From positions 124,001 through 188,000 of the forward strand of contig JBBAAK010000001.1 of the NCBI GenBank assembly GCA_041658345.1: a DNA stretch of 64,000 bases, given 5' to 3'. Of this stretch, positions 1 through 8,727 are shown one piece after another. A program made the position numbers and the translations under genes. Source of the stretch: JBAZYV01 sp041658345 (GTDB lineage Bacteria > Patescibacteriota > Gracilibacteria > UBA1369 > 2-02-FULL-48-14). Under the pieces are notes generated by a model that was not told where the DNA came from, searched no databases, and saw only the letters and a list, made by a program, of their open reading frames with translations. Within the stretch, counting starts at the first letter, position 1. Each line of letters starts with the position of its first letter.

Positions 1-1
1 A

Positions 2-850
2 GCGAGTACGATCCCAGCAGAAGCAGGTGCGATTTGTGAAGAAACACGTGAACAGGTTGAAGCAGTCCAAAAAGATGACGCGCCTAAGAAGCTTGGATGG
101 GATTTCCGCAATAGTGGTCTTCTATGTTTCTCTATGCTTGGGCAACGAGACTCAACCGTTCCGAATGGGACTGGATGTGAATTTGTACATGACACAACAG
201 GGACTGGCAAAGTGGAGGTTATAAATCTCCGAGGGCTTAGGGCCATTTTAGTGCAAGCTGATCAGGGTGTAGACAAATGCATGGCACTTATTTTGGATAA
301 GAGTGGTAGCGAGGACAATGTAATTTTTAAGTCTGGGAATAGAAAAGATATCCTCCAAGGACAATCCAAATCAGGAAGAGATTTTTGTGAAGAAGATAGA
401 GTTATTTTTACGACAGCTGTGATGGCTTTATATAATCATCATCTTGCCAAGTCCAACCCGTCTCCTGATGCGGGTAATGTTAGTGAGGGGGCCAAACCTG
501 GCGAGTCTTTTAAGGTTGAGTGTAAGCCAAATAGTGCAAAGCTTATTGTGAAACCAGGCGACGCCACAAATGTACCTCTATACTATGCTTTTGATAATGA
601 TACTAATGCATTACAAAGTCGTGATAACGCATTCCAAAGTGTGCGCGTTAGAATTACACAAGGGTCTTTGAATAAAGGTTCACCGGGAGGAGGTGTAATT
701 GATGGAAATTTTGACAAACACCATTCGGAGATTGGTTCCGGCGTCATCAATGTTACCATTATAAACAACCAGAATGGATTAACTATTGATCAAGTTAAAG
801 AATTGTTCAAACTGTATGCCAGAAGAGTAATTGCTAAGAAAAAGTCCTAG
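2..850 (+). CDS. Unknown protein, C-terminal 282 residues (5' end outside window)
   Basis: The frame is open from base 2 to a TAG at 848-850, so the gene enters from upstream; the first internal ATG (134) is probably not the start because the upstream residues read like ordinary protein (Glu/Lys-rich, then a W-D-F segment). I do not recognise a family. The visible part is soluble, with scattered Cys, a Gly/Pro/Asn-rich middle and a basic Ala-Lys-Lys-Lys end; no membrane segment is seen. It is followed after 58 bp by comF, which has its own -10 element, so co-transcription is not required. Function unknown. Confidence 0.6.
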   Translation, partial: ASTIPAEAGAICEETREQVEAVQKDDAPKKLGWDFRNSGLLCFSMLGQRDSTVPNGTGCEFVHDTTGTGKVEVINLRGLRAILVQADQGVDKCMALILDKSGSEDNVIFKSGNRKDILQGQSKSGRDFCEEDRVIFTTAVMALYNHHLAKSNPSPDAGNVSEGAKPGESFKVECKPNSAKLIVKPGDATNVPLYYAFDNDTNALQSRDNAFQSVRVRITQGSLNKGSPGGGVIDGNFDKHHSEIGSGVINVTIINNQNGLTIDQVKELFKLYARRVIAKKKS

Positions 851-895
851 ACAATTCTCCCAATTTTAATTCAGGTTTTTTTAAGGTCGCCTGGG

Positions 896-901
896 GTAAA
901 A
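896..901 (+). promoter_or_regulatory. -10 element of comF, near-leaderless
   Basis: TAAAAT lies 7 nt before the comF ATG (909). With a normal -10 to +1 distance, transcription would begin at or next to the A of the start codon. No clear -35 is seen. Confidence 0.45.
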
Positions 902-908
902 TGGTGGC

Positions 909-1538
909 ATGTTTTATAAAATATTTAACATTATCTTCCCGGGTGTTTGCGCAAAGTGTGGGTATTTGGGTGATGCGCTGTGCGAAGAGTGTTTGCCAAA
1001 TCTCAAGTTTGAACCGCATGTAAGGGATTTGGAGGAGCTTCACGTATGTTCGGCGATGTTTTATACAGACGAGTCTATACTCGGACCGCTTATTCATCCA
1101 TTTAAATATAATCATCAAGAAGATCTTTTTAGATTTTTCGTACCGCAAATGGTGGCGTCTTTAAAGCTTTTGCTTGAGCCATCGCAAGTTATTTTGGTAC
1201 CGGTTCCGCTATACAAAAAACGTCAAGATGAGCGTGGATATAATCAAGCGGAAGTTTTGGCAAAATGGATTGCAAAAGAAATTGGTTGCAGTGTTTTAAA
1301 AGCACTTGTGCGTGTGCGAGATACGGGTTCGCAGGCTACGCTTAGCCATAAAATTGATAGACAAAAAAATTTGGCCGGTGCGTTTTTGACTGTTTTGCCG
1401 GTGCCCCCGGGTAGCCAAATCGTGATTATTGATGATATAGTTACCACCGGATCCACCCTTATTGCCTGCGCAGATGCGCTTAAAAAGGCCGGGGCCGGGT
1501 CCGTTTGCGCTTTAACCTTGGCAGATCGCCCTTTATGA
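909..1538 (+). CDS. comF: ComF-family phosphoribosyltransferase-like protein
   Basis: A 209-residue protein with the family layout: an N-terminal zinc-ribbon of two CxxC pairs (C14/C17 and C25/C28) followed by a type I phosphoribosyltransferase domain whose PRPP loop (hydrophobic-DD-x-x-TTGST) lies at about residues 172-183. ComF/GntX proteins are linked to DNA uptake in competent bacteria, and the pseudopilin genes near 50-52 kb could belong to the same uptake or type IV pilus machinery (inference). Its TGA stop overlaps the ATG of the next glycosyltransferase (ATGA at 1535-1538), so the two are translationally coupled although their functions look unrelated. Confidence 0.9.
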   Translation: MFYKIFNIIFPGVCAKCGYLGDALCEECLPNLKFEPHVRDLEELHVCSAMFYTDESILGPLIHPFKYNHQEDLFRFFVPQMVASLKLLLEPSQVILVPVPLYKKRQDERGYNQAEVLAKWIAKEIGCSVLKALVRVRDTGSQATLSHKIDRQKNLAGAFLTVLPVPPGSQIVIIDDIVTTGSTLIACADALKKAGAGSVCALTLADRPL

Positions 1539-2629
1539 AAAAATTGGTACTTGGAATCGATGCTTCGCGCAGTGCCACGTCTTGTAAAACAGGCGTTGAA
1601 AATTATAGTAGTGAGATTATTTTGTCGATTTTGGGTAACGTGAATGATTTTGAAGTTCGGCTTTATACGCCACGCGAGATTGAGGCCTTCCCTGTTCGTT
1701 TGCAAAAGATTATGTGGTGTCCGCGACTTTGGACTTTATTTAGGCTTAGTTTTGAGATGATTTTGCATAAGCCGGATGTTTTGTTTGTGCCTTCCCATGT
1801 GCTCCCGTTTTTTGCACCAAAAAGAAGTTTTGTTACGATCCACGACGTGGCATTTGAAAAAATTCCGGAGAAATATACTTTTTTTAGGCGTTTTTATTTG
1901 AGATGGTCTACACACCGAGCACTCAAAAAGTGTGAAAAAATTATAGTCCCGAGTAATGCTGTAAAAGAAGATCTGATTGTTGCTTATGACATTTTACCGG
2001 ATAAAATTGAGGTTATTTGGCATGGACTTAACGGACTTAGCGTGGTGAGTAAAAAAGTTATTCAGGACTTGCTTAATGAGTATAAAATCTCTAGTGATGA
2101 GCCTTTGTTTTTTTACTTGGGAAGAATCGAAAAAAAGAAAAATATCTCAACGTTGCTGGATGCTTTTAAAAAAGTTTGTGAGGCATTCCCAAATGCACAA
2201 CTTGTTATGGGCGGAGGCACTGGAAATGCAACAAATGAATTATTAAAAAAAATTGCCGAATATGGACTTAAGGAAAATGTTTTTTATTTGGGCTATTTAA
2301 ATGAGATCGAAATAGCTGTGTTTTTTAACACTGCAACTGCTTTTGTTTTTCCATCTCTTGAGGAAGGTTTTGGACTCCCTATTTTGCAAGCTTTTTCCGC
2401 CAATTGTCCTGTGATTTGCTCTGATATCCCAGTTTTTAAAGAAATTGCCGATGATGCTGTTTTATATGCAAATCCACATAAAAGTGATGCGTTTGCGGAG
2501 GCAATGAAAAATCTGATTAATGATAAAAAACTTCGTGCTGATTTGATTACAAAGGGCAAAAATCGCTTAAAAAAGTTTTCTTGGGAAGAGGCGGGTAGGG
2601 AAATTGTTAGGTTGTTTAGTGGGTTTTAA
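1535..2629 (+). CDS. Glycosyltransferase family 4 protein
   Basis: 364 residues with the GT-B fold pattern of GT4 retaining glycosyltransferases. The C-terminal donor-site signature E-E-G-F-G-L-P begins near residue 275 and is followed by a typical P-V-I-C-S-D-I-P loop. The start at 1535 is preferred over the in-frame 1505 because it gives a 4-bp ATGA overlap with comF and a normal N-terminus (K-K-L-V-L-G-I-D). It probably transfers a sugar from a nucleotide-sugar to a cell-envelope polysaccharide or lipid; the substrate cannot be told. A second GT4-type gene follows after 77 bp. Confidence 0.88.
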   Translation: MKKLVLGIDASRSATSCKTGVENYSSEIILSILGNVNDFEVRLYTPREIEAFPVRLQKIMWCPRLWTLFRLSFEMILHKPDVLFVPSHVLPFFAPKRSFVTIHDVAFEKIPEKYTFFRRFYLRWSTHRALKKCEKIIVPSNAVKEDLIVAYDILPDKIEVIWHGLNGLSVVSKKVIQDLLNEYKISSDEPLFFYLGRIEKKKNISTLLDAFKKVCEAFPNAQLVMGGGTGNATNELLKKIAEYGLKENVFYLGYLNEIEIAVFFNTATAFVFPSLEEGFGLPILQAFSANCPVICSDIPVFKEIADDAVLYANPHKSDAFAEAMKNLINDKKLRADLITKGKNRLKKFSWEEAGREIVRLFSGF

Positions 2630-2694
2630 ATCATGCCCCCAGCGTTGGCAAGGCGTCAATTCCACAAAAATTTTCTCAAATCAAAATTTGCATG

Positions 2695-2700
2695 TAGAAT
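2695..2700 (+). promoter_or_regulatory. -10 element, leaderless glycosyltransferase gene
   Basis: TAGAAT, preceded by TG one base upstream (extended -10 type), ends 6 nt before the ATG at 2707, so the mRNA would start at the start codon. Confidence 0.45.
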
Positions 2701-2706
2701 GCTTTT

Positions 2707-3795
2707 ATGAAAATTGCATTTGTTCATGACTTTTTACTAAGGCTTGGCGGAGCGGAACGCGTGTTAAAAGTACTAATGGATATGTATCCGGAAGCGCCAG
2801 TTTATACCTTACTTTACGATGAAAAAAAAGTAGGACATATTTTCCCAAAAGACAGAGTCATAACGTCCTCGCTCCAAAAGTTTCCGCGATTTATACCTGG
2901 CATGCACAAGCTACTCTTCCCTTTTATGCCAAGTGCAATCGAGCAGTTTGATTTTTCCGATTATGACACGGTTATAAGTAGTTCCGGTGCATATTCGCAT
3001 GGCATAATCACTAATTTAGAGACTCGCCACATCTGTTACTACCACAGCCCTATGCGTTACGCGTGGGATTACACTCACAAATACATAAAAGAACAAAATT
3101 TGGGATTTCTTGGGGAAATGCTTGTTGGAAGAATGCTACATAAAATCCGCCAATGGGACTTTTTGGCATCTGATAGAGTTGATTTTCCAATCGCAAATTC
3201 AAAAACTGTGCAAGATAGAATTCGTAAATATTACAGGCAGGAATCGCAAATTGTTTATCCACCGGTTGATACGGAAAGATTTACTCCTCATGCAAAAAAC
3301 GAGGGATATTTTTTGATAGTTTCTCAACTTACTCCTTATAAACGAGTTGATCTTGCCATTGAACTTTTCAATAAAATCGGCAAAAAATTGGTGATTATTG
3401 GCAAGGGTTCAGATGAGGTGCGACTCAAAAGAATGTCTGCGCAAAATATAGACTTTTTGGGTTACAAATCGGATGAGGACGTTAAGGAATATATGGAAAA
3501 TTGCAGAGCTTTTATATTCCCGGGTGAGGAAGATTTTGGGATGGCGCCGATTGAGGCGATGGCCTGTGGTAAACCTGTGCTTGCTTATAATAAAGGTGGG
3601 CTTACAGAAACGATGATACCTGGTGTTACGGGTGAACTTTTTGATGAACAAACTGTTGAAAGTATGGAATATGGGCTTACACAACTGTTGATCCATGAAA
3701 AGGATTACAATGCGGAGCAAATTGCAAAACATGCCAGCCAGTTTTCAATTAAAGCCTTTGAGAAAGCCATGAAATCGATTATTATGCAGTCATGA
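2707..3795 (+). CDS. Glycosyltransferase family 4/1 protein
   Basis: 362 residues. The N-terminus (K-I-A-F-V-H-D-F, then G-G-A-E-R) is the acceptor-side GT-B motif of the mannosyltransferase-like GT4 group. The C-terminal half has P-G-E-E-D-F-G-M-A-P-I-E-A near residue 272, the donor nucleotide-sugar site. Such enzymes build exopolysaccharide or lipid-linked oligosaccharide at the inner membrane face. The stop overlaps the dnaX start by 4 bp, so a housekeeping replication gene is translationally coupled to an envelope gene. The exact sugar is unknown. Confidence 0.88.
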   Translation: MKIAFVHDFLLRLGGAERVLKVLMDMYPEAPVYTLLYDEKKVGHIFPKDRVITSSLQKFPRFIPGMHKLLFPFMPSAIEQFDFSDYDTVISSSGAYSHGIITNLETRHICYYHSPMRYAWDYTHKYIKEQNLGFLGEMLVGRMLHKIRQWDFLASDRVDFPIANSKTVQDRIRKYYRQESQIVYPPVDTERFTPHAKNEGYFLIVSQLTPYKRVDLAIELFNKIGKKLVIIGKGSDEVRLKRMSAQNIDFLGYKSDEDVKEYMENCRAFIFPGEEDFGMAPIEAMACGKPVLAYNKGGLTETMIPGVTGELFDEQTVESMEYGLTQLLIHEKDYNAEQIAKHASQFSIKAFEKAMKSIIMQS

Positions 3796-5204
3796 GTTTT
3801 GCATTATACCGCAAGTACAGGCCACAAAACTTTGATGAGCTCGTTGGGCAAAGCCCGGTGCGAGTAACTTTGATGCAAGCCCTCAAACTAGACAGGATAG
3901 TCCATGCATATCTATTTTCTGGGCCACGCGGAACTGGTAAGACTTCAACCGCAAGATTGCTTGCCAAGGCAATTCAGTGCACCAATCGCTCCGAAAGTGG
4001 AGAGCCATGCGGAAAATGCGATATCTGTTTGATGCACGGGAAAGGTGAACTTATTGATTTGATAGAAATTGATGCGGCATCTAATCGTGGTATTGATGAG
4101 ATCCGTGATTTGCGTGAAAAAATTCGATTTGCGCCAAGTTATGCCGGGTCAAAAGTCTACATAATTGATGAAGTGCATATGCTCACAAAGGAGGCTTTTA
4201 ATGCGCTTTTAAAAAGTCTTGAGGAACCACCTCCTCATGTTTATTTTATTCTTGCCACCACAGAAATCCATAAAATTCCGGAGACGATTTTGTCTCGTTG
4301 CCAGCGTTATGATTTTAAACGAATTTCTGAGGATGATATTTTTGATCAAATTAAAAGTATAGCCATAAAAGAGGAGCGTGAATCCGAGGATGAGGCACTG
4401 AGGCTGATTGCAAAACATGCTGATGGCGGAATGAGGGATGCGATTTCTTTATTTGAGCAATTGTCTTCCGAAACTCTTACGGCTGATTTAGTGCGTGAAA
4501 GACTTGGTCTTACGAATTTGCAATCGTGTGAAGAATTATATAAAGCATTAGGTAGCGCTGATACAGAGAAAGGCCTAAATGTTATTGAGGCGCTTTATAG
4601 CGAGGGACGCGATCTGCAACAATTTACAACGTCTTTTTTGGGCTTGCTAAGACAAAAAATGCACGATGCATTGAATGAAAAGAAAACCTTAGTCCTGCCA
4701 AAAATACTTGTATGGATTGATCTTTTTGACGATGCTTGGGTTAAATTAAAACGTGCTAGCATAGCTACTTTGCCACTTGAAATCGCGGTAATACGCTCTA
4801 CGCAAAATTTACAAAATTCTGATGATAGTAGTGCAAGTGTTGTTGATGCAAATGTGAAAATTAAACCTGTGAATCAAGAACATCATTCAAAAGAAGAAAA
4901 TTTGGAGGGCCTAGTGCATATTGATGCAATTAAAAAACAACTACCAAAAGTTTTTGCAGAAATCGCTCATCCTGCCGTGCGCACTTCCCTTCAAACTGCA
5001 CATATTAAGGAAGTGATTGACGGTAAAATTACTTTTGCTTTCAATTCCAAATTCCATCACGAAAAAGTTAGTGTTCCGGATGGCGTTAATAATATTGAAG
5101 AGGCTTTGCAAAGAGTACTTGGAACTCCCATTAAAGTTTTCTTTGTTTTTGAGCCGGTTGCAACTGATGCTCTTGGATGGGAGACCGTGGAAGAACCACT
5201 TTAA
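3792..5204 (+). CDS. dnaX: DNA polymerase III subunit gamma/tau
   Basis: 470 residues, the clamp-loader ATPase of the replisome. Visible motifs are Walker A G-P-R-G-T-G-K-T at about 44-51, the four-Cys zinc module at about 63-80, Walker B-like D-E-V-H-M near 124, and the sensor L-S-R-C-Q-R-Y-D-F. After the AAA+ part come the gamma/tau domain III and a shorter C-terminal tail than in E. coli tau, fitting a single short form; no slippery A-tract frameshift site was obvious. The start overlaps the preceding gene, and folC starts 2 bp after the stop. Confidence 0.97.
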   Translation: MSFALYRKYRPQNFDELVGQSPVRVTLMQALKLDRIVHAYLFSGPRGTGKTSTARLLAKAIQCTNRSESGEPCGKCDICLMHGKGELIDLIEIDAASNRGIDEIRDLREKIRFAPSYAGSKVYIIDEVHMLTKEAFNALLKSLEEPPPHVYFILATTEIHKIPETILSRCQRYDFKRISEDDIFDQIKSIAIKEERESEDEALRLIAKHADGGMRDAISLFEQLSSETLTADLVRERLGLTNLQSCEELYKALGSADTEKGLNVIEALYSEGRDLQQFTTSFLGLLRQKMHDALNEKKTLVLPKILVWIDLFDDAWVKLKRASIATLPLEIAVIRSTQNLQNSDDSSASVVDANVKIKPVNQEHHSKEENLEGLVHIDAIKKQLPKVFAEIAHPAVRTSLQTAHIKEVIDGKITFAFNSKFHHEKVSVPDGVNNIEEALQRVLGTPIKVFFVFEPVATDALGWETVEEPL

Positions 5205-5206
5205 TT

Positions 5207-6271
5207 ATGCTAGAAAAATTAAAATCCGCACTTAATGTTTTAGGTGGTTTTGATTTGCCAATTGTCCACATTGCAGGTTCAAAAGGCAAAGGGACAGTCG
5301 CCTTTTTACTTGCAAAAATTTTGGAATTAAATGATAAAAAAACCGGTTTATTTACTTCTCCACCGATATTTGAGAATGAAGAAATGATTTCCATAAATGG
5401 CGTGCAAATTAGTACGGAAGAATTAAAAATAATGAGTCAAAAAGTTAAAAATATTGATGAAAATTTGAGCGAATTTGAGGTTTTAACTTTGGTGGCATTT
5501 TTATATTTTAAAGAAAAAAATTGTGATATTTGCGTGATTGAATGTGGACTTGGCGGACTCAATGATGCAACAAATATTGCAGAGAATAAACTCTTAACAA
5601 TTTTAACGCATGTGGAATTGGAGCACGCCGATGTGCTTGGTAAAACTCTCACGGAAATCACCAAACAAAAGCTTGGAATTTGCAGAAAAGGCGTTCCACT
5701 TATAACAAGCAAAAAACAAAAAAAAGAGGTGACCGATGAGATAGAAATTTTGGATATTAAACCTGTTTTTGCGCATGAATATGAGCTAAGTAATCACAAT
5801 TCGGAAAGTTCTGGGATAGCTATTACTGCCGGTAAAATCCTTGGATGTAAAATTGATGAATTCGTAATTAGCGAACTTTCTAAAGTTATAATCCCCGGGC
5901 GATTTGAAATTATTCCTTTTGGACCACATAAAATTATTTTGGATGGAGCTCACACTTTTGACAGCATAAATTACGTGCTTGATTTGACGAATGATTACAA
6001 AAAAAATAATGATTTTTTGGATGCAAAATTTTGCATACACATTTTAAAAGACAAGGACCCGAATCTATGGAAACTGTTTCCACAGAAAAATACTATTTGG
6101 GTGCCAATTACAGATGAACGCGCAGGTACTTGCCCAAGCGGACTTACAGCAAAAACCGTGCAAGAAGTTCTGAGTGAAATTGAGCAAAAAAAAGAGCCTT
6201 CACTCGTTGTTTTTGTAGGATCTTTTAGGCTCGTTAAAAACGTTAAAAAAGAGTTGGTAAAGCTTGTTTAA
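5207..6271 (+). CDS. folC: Folylpolyglutamate synthase / dihydrofolate synthase
   Basis: 354 residues, a Mur-ligase-fold enzyme that adds glutamate to folate (and in many bacteria to dihydropteroate). The P-loop G-S-K-G-K-G-T lies at about 23-29, followed by the folate-site segment T-S-P-P-I-F-E-N-E-E and the conserved E-C-G-L-G-G-x-x-D-A-T-N. It is shorter than the roughly 420 residues usual for FolC. The start at 5207, 2 bp after dnaX, is preferred over an overlapping upstream in-frame ATG (5177). With thyA and folA at 33 kb it suggests at least folate salvage and interconversion. The 3' end overlaps convergent ligA by 29 bp. Confidence 0.93.
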   Translation: MLEKLKSALNVLGGFDLPIVHIAGSKGKGTVAFLLAKILELNDKKTGLFTSPPIFENEEMISINGVQISTEELKIMSQKVKNIDENLSEFEVLTLVAFLYFKEKNCDICVIECGLGGLNDATNIAENKLLTILTHVELEHADVLGKTLTEITKQKLGICRKGVPLITSKKQKKEVTDEIEILDIKPVFAHEYELSNHNSESSGIAITAGKILGCKIDEFVISELSKVIIPGRFEIIPFGPHKIILDGAHTFDSINYVLDLTNDYKKNNDFLDAKFCIHILKDKDPNLWKLFPQKNTIWVPITDERAGTCPSGLTAKTVQEVLSEIEQKKEPSLVVFVGSFRLVKNVKKELVKLV

Positions 6272-8273
6272 GTTCGACTCTTTTGCCAATCATTTTTGAA
6301 AACGTTTCTTCATCCAAAATTGCGACTCCAAGCTCTTGTGCTGTTTGTAATTTGCTACCTGCTTCTTCGCCGGCAAGTAGATAGTCTGTTTTTGCACTTA
6401 CACTGCCGGCAACATGTCCACCTGCGTCTTCAATATCTTTTTTTATATCCTCTCTTGGACGAGAAAGTGTGCCCGTTATTACGAAAGTTTTTCCGCTAAT
6501 CCCCTCTACTTGTTTTTTTTCGCCCGGCCACAAAAGTTTTATTCCAACTTGGTTTAATTTTTTTAATAAATTTTGATTTTTTTCTTGCCGAATCCAAGCA
6601 ATTATACTTTCCGCTATTCTACCTCCGAATCCTTCTATATTTTGTAGTTCTTCTACAGTGCTATTTTGTAATAATTCCATCAAAACAAGTGGGTCTAAAT
6701 TGGCATTTGTAGATTGTTTTTGCAGGTTGTTTACTAGTAATTTTGCAACTTCCTGCCCAACATGACGAATGCCAAGTGCATACACAAAACGTTCCACCGG
6801 AATATTTTTGCAAGACTCAATTGAATCCAAAATATTTTGTGTTTTTTTATCTTTAAAAAACGGCAATTCCAATAGATTATTTTTTGTAAGCGTAAAAATA
6901 TCTGCAACGTCTTTTAAAAATCCAAATTCCACGAGTGAATCAATAACTTTTTCGCCGAGTGATTCAATGTTTAAAGCATTTCGTGATACAAAATGTATAA
7001 ATGCTTCACGCTTACGTCCTTGGCAATCAATATTTACGCAACGACTCACCGCTTCGCCTTCCGGTTTTTCTAGTTTTCCATCACAAATCGGGCAAGCCAC
7101 CGGGAAAACAAAAGGCTTGGAATCCTCCGGTCTTAAATCTTTAAGCACTTCCACAACTTCCGGAATAACATCGCCGGCTTTTTGGATTATAACTGTGTCG
7201 CCAACACGCACGTCTTTTCTCTTTATTTCATCTTCATTATGAAGTGTGGCGCGTGAAACTGTGGAGCCCGCCACAAGCACCGGTTTTAATTCTGCAACCG
7301 GAGTTGCAGCACCGGTTCTCCCAATTTGCACGGTTATTGCCTGCAAAATTGTGGTTGTTTGCTCAGCCGGGAATTTATATGCAATCGCAAAACGTGGGGT
7401 TTTTGCTGTCCACCCAAGAATATCTTGCTTATTTTTATCGTTAACTTTAAAAACAATTCCATCAATTTCATATGGTAATTTTTCACGATTTTTTTGCCAA
7501 TTTTCAAGATAGTTTATGCTATCTTCCGCCGATTTATGCACTTGATATTTACGATTTACCGGCAAGCCGAGTTTACGCAAAAATTCCAATTTATCAGATT
7601 GGTTAGCTGGAATGTTTGCATCGCTTTCGCCGATTTCGTAACAATACATTTCGAGATTTCTGCTTTCTGCGATTAGTGGATCGAGTTGCCTCACAGCACC
7701 CGCCGCCGCATTGCGTGGATTTGCGAATCCTTCCAAATTTTTAAAACTTTTTTTGGACATAATTACCTCGCCCGAAACTTCCAAATCAATTTCTGCAAAA
7801 AGCTTGAGTGGCAGATTTTTTATTGTGCGGATTGTGTGTGTAACATCCTCGCCCATCACTCCATCTCCGCGTGTTAGAGCCTTTGCAAGCACACCTTTTT
7901 GGTACCAAAGTGTTATATTCAGCCCGTCCATTTTAAGCTCCGTAACAAATTCCGTTTTACCAACTGCCTTTTCCACTCGCGTTTCCCAATCTTTAAGTTC
8001 ATCCAAAGAAAATACATCTGCGAGGCTCCATTTACGACTCTTGTGCTTAATTTTTGGGAATTTACCGGAAAGTGCACTCCCAACTCTTTGAGTCGGTGAA
8101 TCCGGCGTAATTAATTCCGGAAACTCGTTTTCTAGTGCAATAAGTTCACGTTTTAAGGAGTCGCGAACGGCTTCAGACACGTTTGATTCATCCAAAACAA
8201 AATACTCGTAGTTGCGTTTTAAAATCTCATTTTTGAGTTTTTCTATGCGGACTTTTGCTTCCTGCTTATTCAT
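6243..8273 (-). CDS. ligA: NAD+-dependent DNA ligase
   Basis: 676 residues, joins nicks in DNA using NAD+. Domain order is complete: Ia, adenylation with the nucleophile Lys114 in K-M-D-G, OB fold, a four-Cys zinc finger (C-P-I-C ... R-C-V-N-I-D-C), helix-hairpin-helix repeats and a C-terminal BRCT domain. Odd point: in the NMN-binding domain Ia, aligned to E. coli LigA with a +2 offset, Tyr22 and Asp36 are kept (Y24, D38) but His23 is Phe25, Asp32 is Glu34 and Tyr35 is Arg37. A -10 element lies 7 nt before the ATG, so the mRNA is probably leaderless. Tail-to-tail overlap with folC. Confidence 0.97.
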   Translation of the reverse strand: MNKQEAKVRIEKLKNEILKRNYEYFVLDESNVSEAVRDSLKRELIALENEFPELITPDSPTQRVGSALSGKFPKIKHKSRKWSLADVFSLDELKDWETRVEKAVGKTEFVTELKMDGLNITLWYQKGVLAKALTRGDGVMGEDVTHTIRTIKNLPLKLFAEIDLEVSGEVIMSKKSFKNLEGFANPRNAAAGAVRQLDPLIAESRNLEMYCYEIGESDANIPANQSDKLEFLRKLGLPVNRKYQVHKSAEDSINYLENWQKNREKLPYEIDGIVFKVNDKNKQDILGWTAKTPRFAIAYKFPAEQTTTILQAITVQIGRTGAATPVAELKPVLVAGSTVSRATLHNEDEIKRKDVRVGDTVIIQKAGDVIPEVVEVLKDLRPEDSKPFVFPVACPICDGKLEKPEGEAVSRCVNIDCQGRKREAFIHFVSRNALNIESLGEKVIDSLVEFGFLKDVADIFTLTKNNLLELPFFKDKKTQNILDSIESCKNIPVERFVYALGIRHVGQEVAKLLVNNLQKQSTNANLDPLVLMELLQNSTVEELQNIEGFGGRIAESIIAWIRQEKNQNLLKKLNQVGIKLLWPGEKKQVEGISGKTFVITGTLSRPREDIKKDIEDAGGHVAGSVSAKTDYLLAGEEAGSKLQTAQELGVAILDEETFSKMIGKRVELKQALPTLF

Positions 8274-8275
8274 GC

Positions 8276-8304
8276 TTTCAATTTTAGAGGATTTTTGGTA
8301 TAAT
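8276..8304 (+). promoter_or_regulatory. Promoter of the 8.3-10.4 kb unknown genes
   Basis: TTTCAA (8276-8281), 17-bp spacer, consensus TATAAT (8299-8304) preceded by TTGG. The start codon follows 21 bp after the -10. Confidence 0.55.
8281..8286 (-). promoter_or_regulatory. -10 element of ligA, leaderless type
   Basis: On the minus strand TAAAAT ends 7 nt before the ligA ATG (8273). The divergent promoter for the gene at 8326 lies at 8276-8304, so the two overlap. Confidence 0.45.
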
Positions 8305-8325
8305 TTATAGATTTAATTTAAACAA

Positions 8326-8718
8326 ATGGCACTTAATCCGCTCTATGACCCATCTACAGATAACGCCCCAATTGCGCAAGATGTGCAAAATCGGCTTAAT
8401 GAACCCCTTCAAGGTGATAACACTTTTACAGATGAGGATAGAGAATTTTTGACCATGCTACTTCAAAAAATCGAGGATAAATCGATTAATCTATATGGCC
8501 CTTCTTCGCTACTGAATATGCCTGTTTATGAGGCTTTACCTCAGGAGGAAAAAGCAAAAGCTGATCAGAATGCCATGGTTTTAATCACAAAAATCCGTGA
8601 AATCCATTCTCTCACACAATTTTCTATGGACGCCACCTACCAACTTAAGCAATTACTTGATGGTGTTAGGCTTACCAAACAGCGCCTAGAAGAGCACGCT
8701 AATATTTTCGTTATTTAA
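8326..8718 (+). CDS. Unknown 130-residue protein
   Basis: A soluble, acidic protein I do not recognise. The first 40 residues are rich in Asp, Asn and Pro and probably flexible; the rest is predicted helical (E-D-R-E-F-L-T-M-L-L-Q-K-I, then a C-terminal helix L-K-Q-L-L-D-G-V-R-L-T-K-Q-R-L). It is the first gene of a co-directional trio (8326, 8728, 10493), all Gln/Glu/Lys-rich, which ends against a convergent sortase. The next start lies 9 bp after its stop, so they form an operon. No function can be assigned. Confidence 0.75.
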   Translation: MALNPLYDPSTDNAPIAQDVQNRLNEPLQGDNTFTDEDREFLTMLLQKIEDKSINLYGPSSLLNMPVYEALPQEEKAKADQNAMVLITKIREIHSLTQFSMDATYQLKQLLDGVRLTKQRLEEHANIFVI

Positions 8719-8727
8719 TAAAATTAC

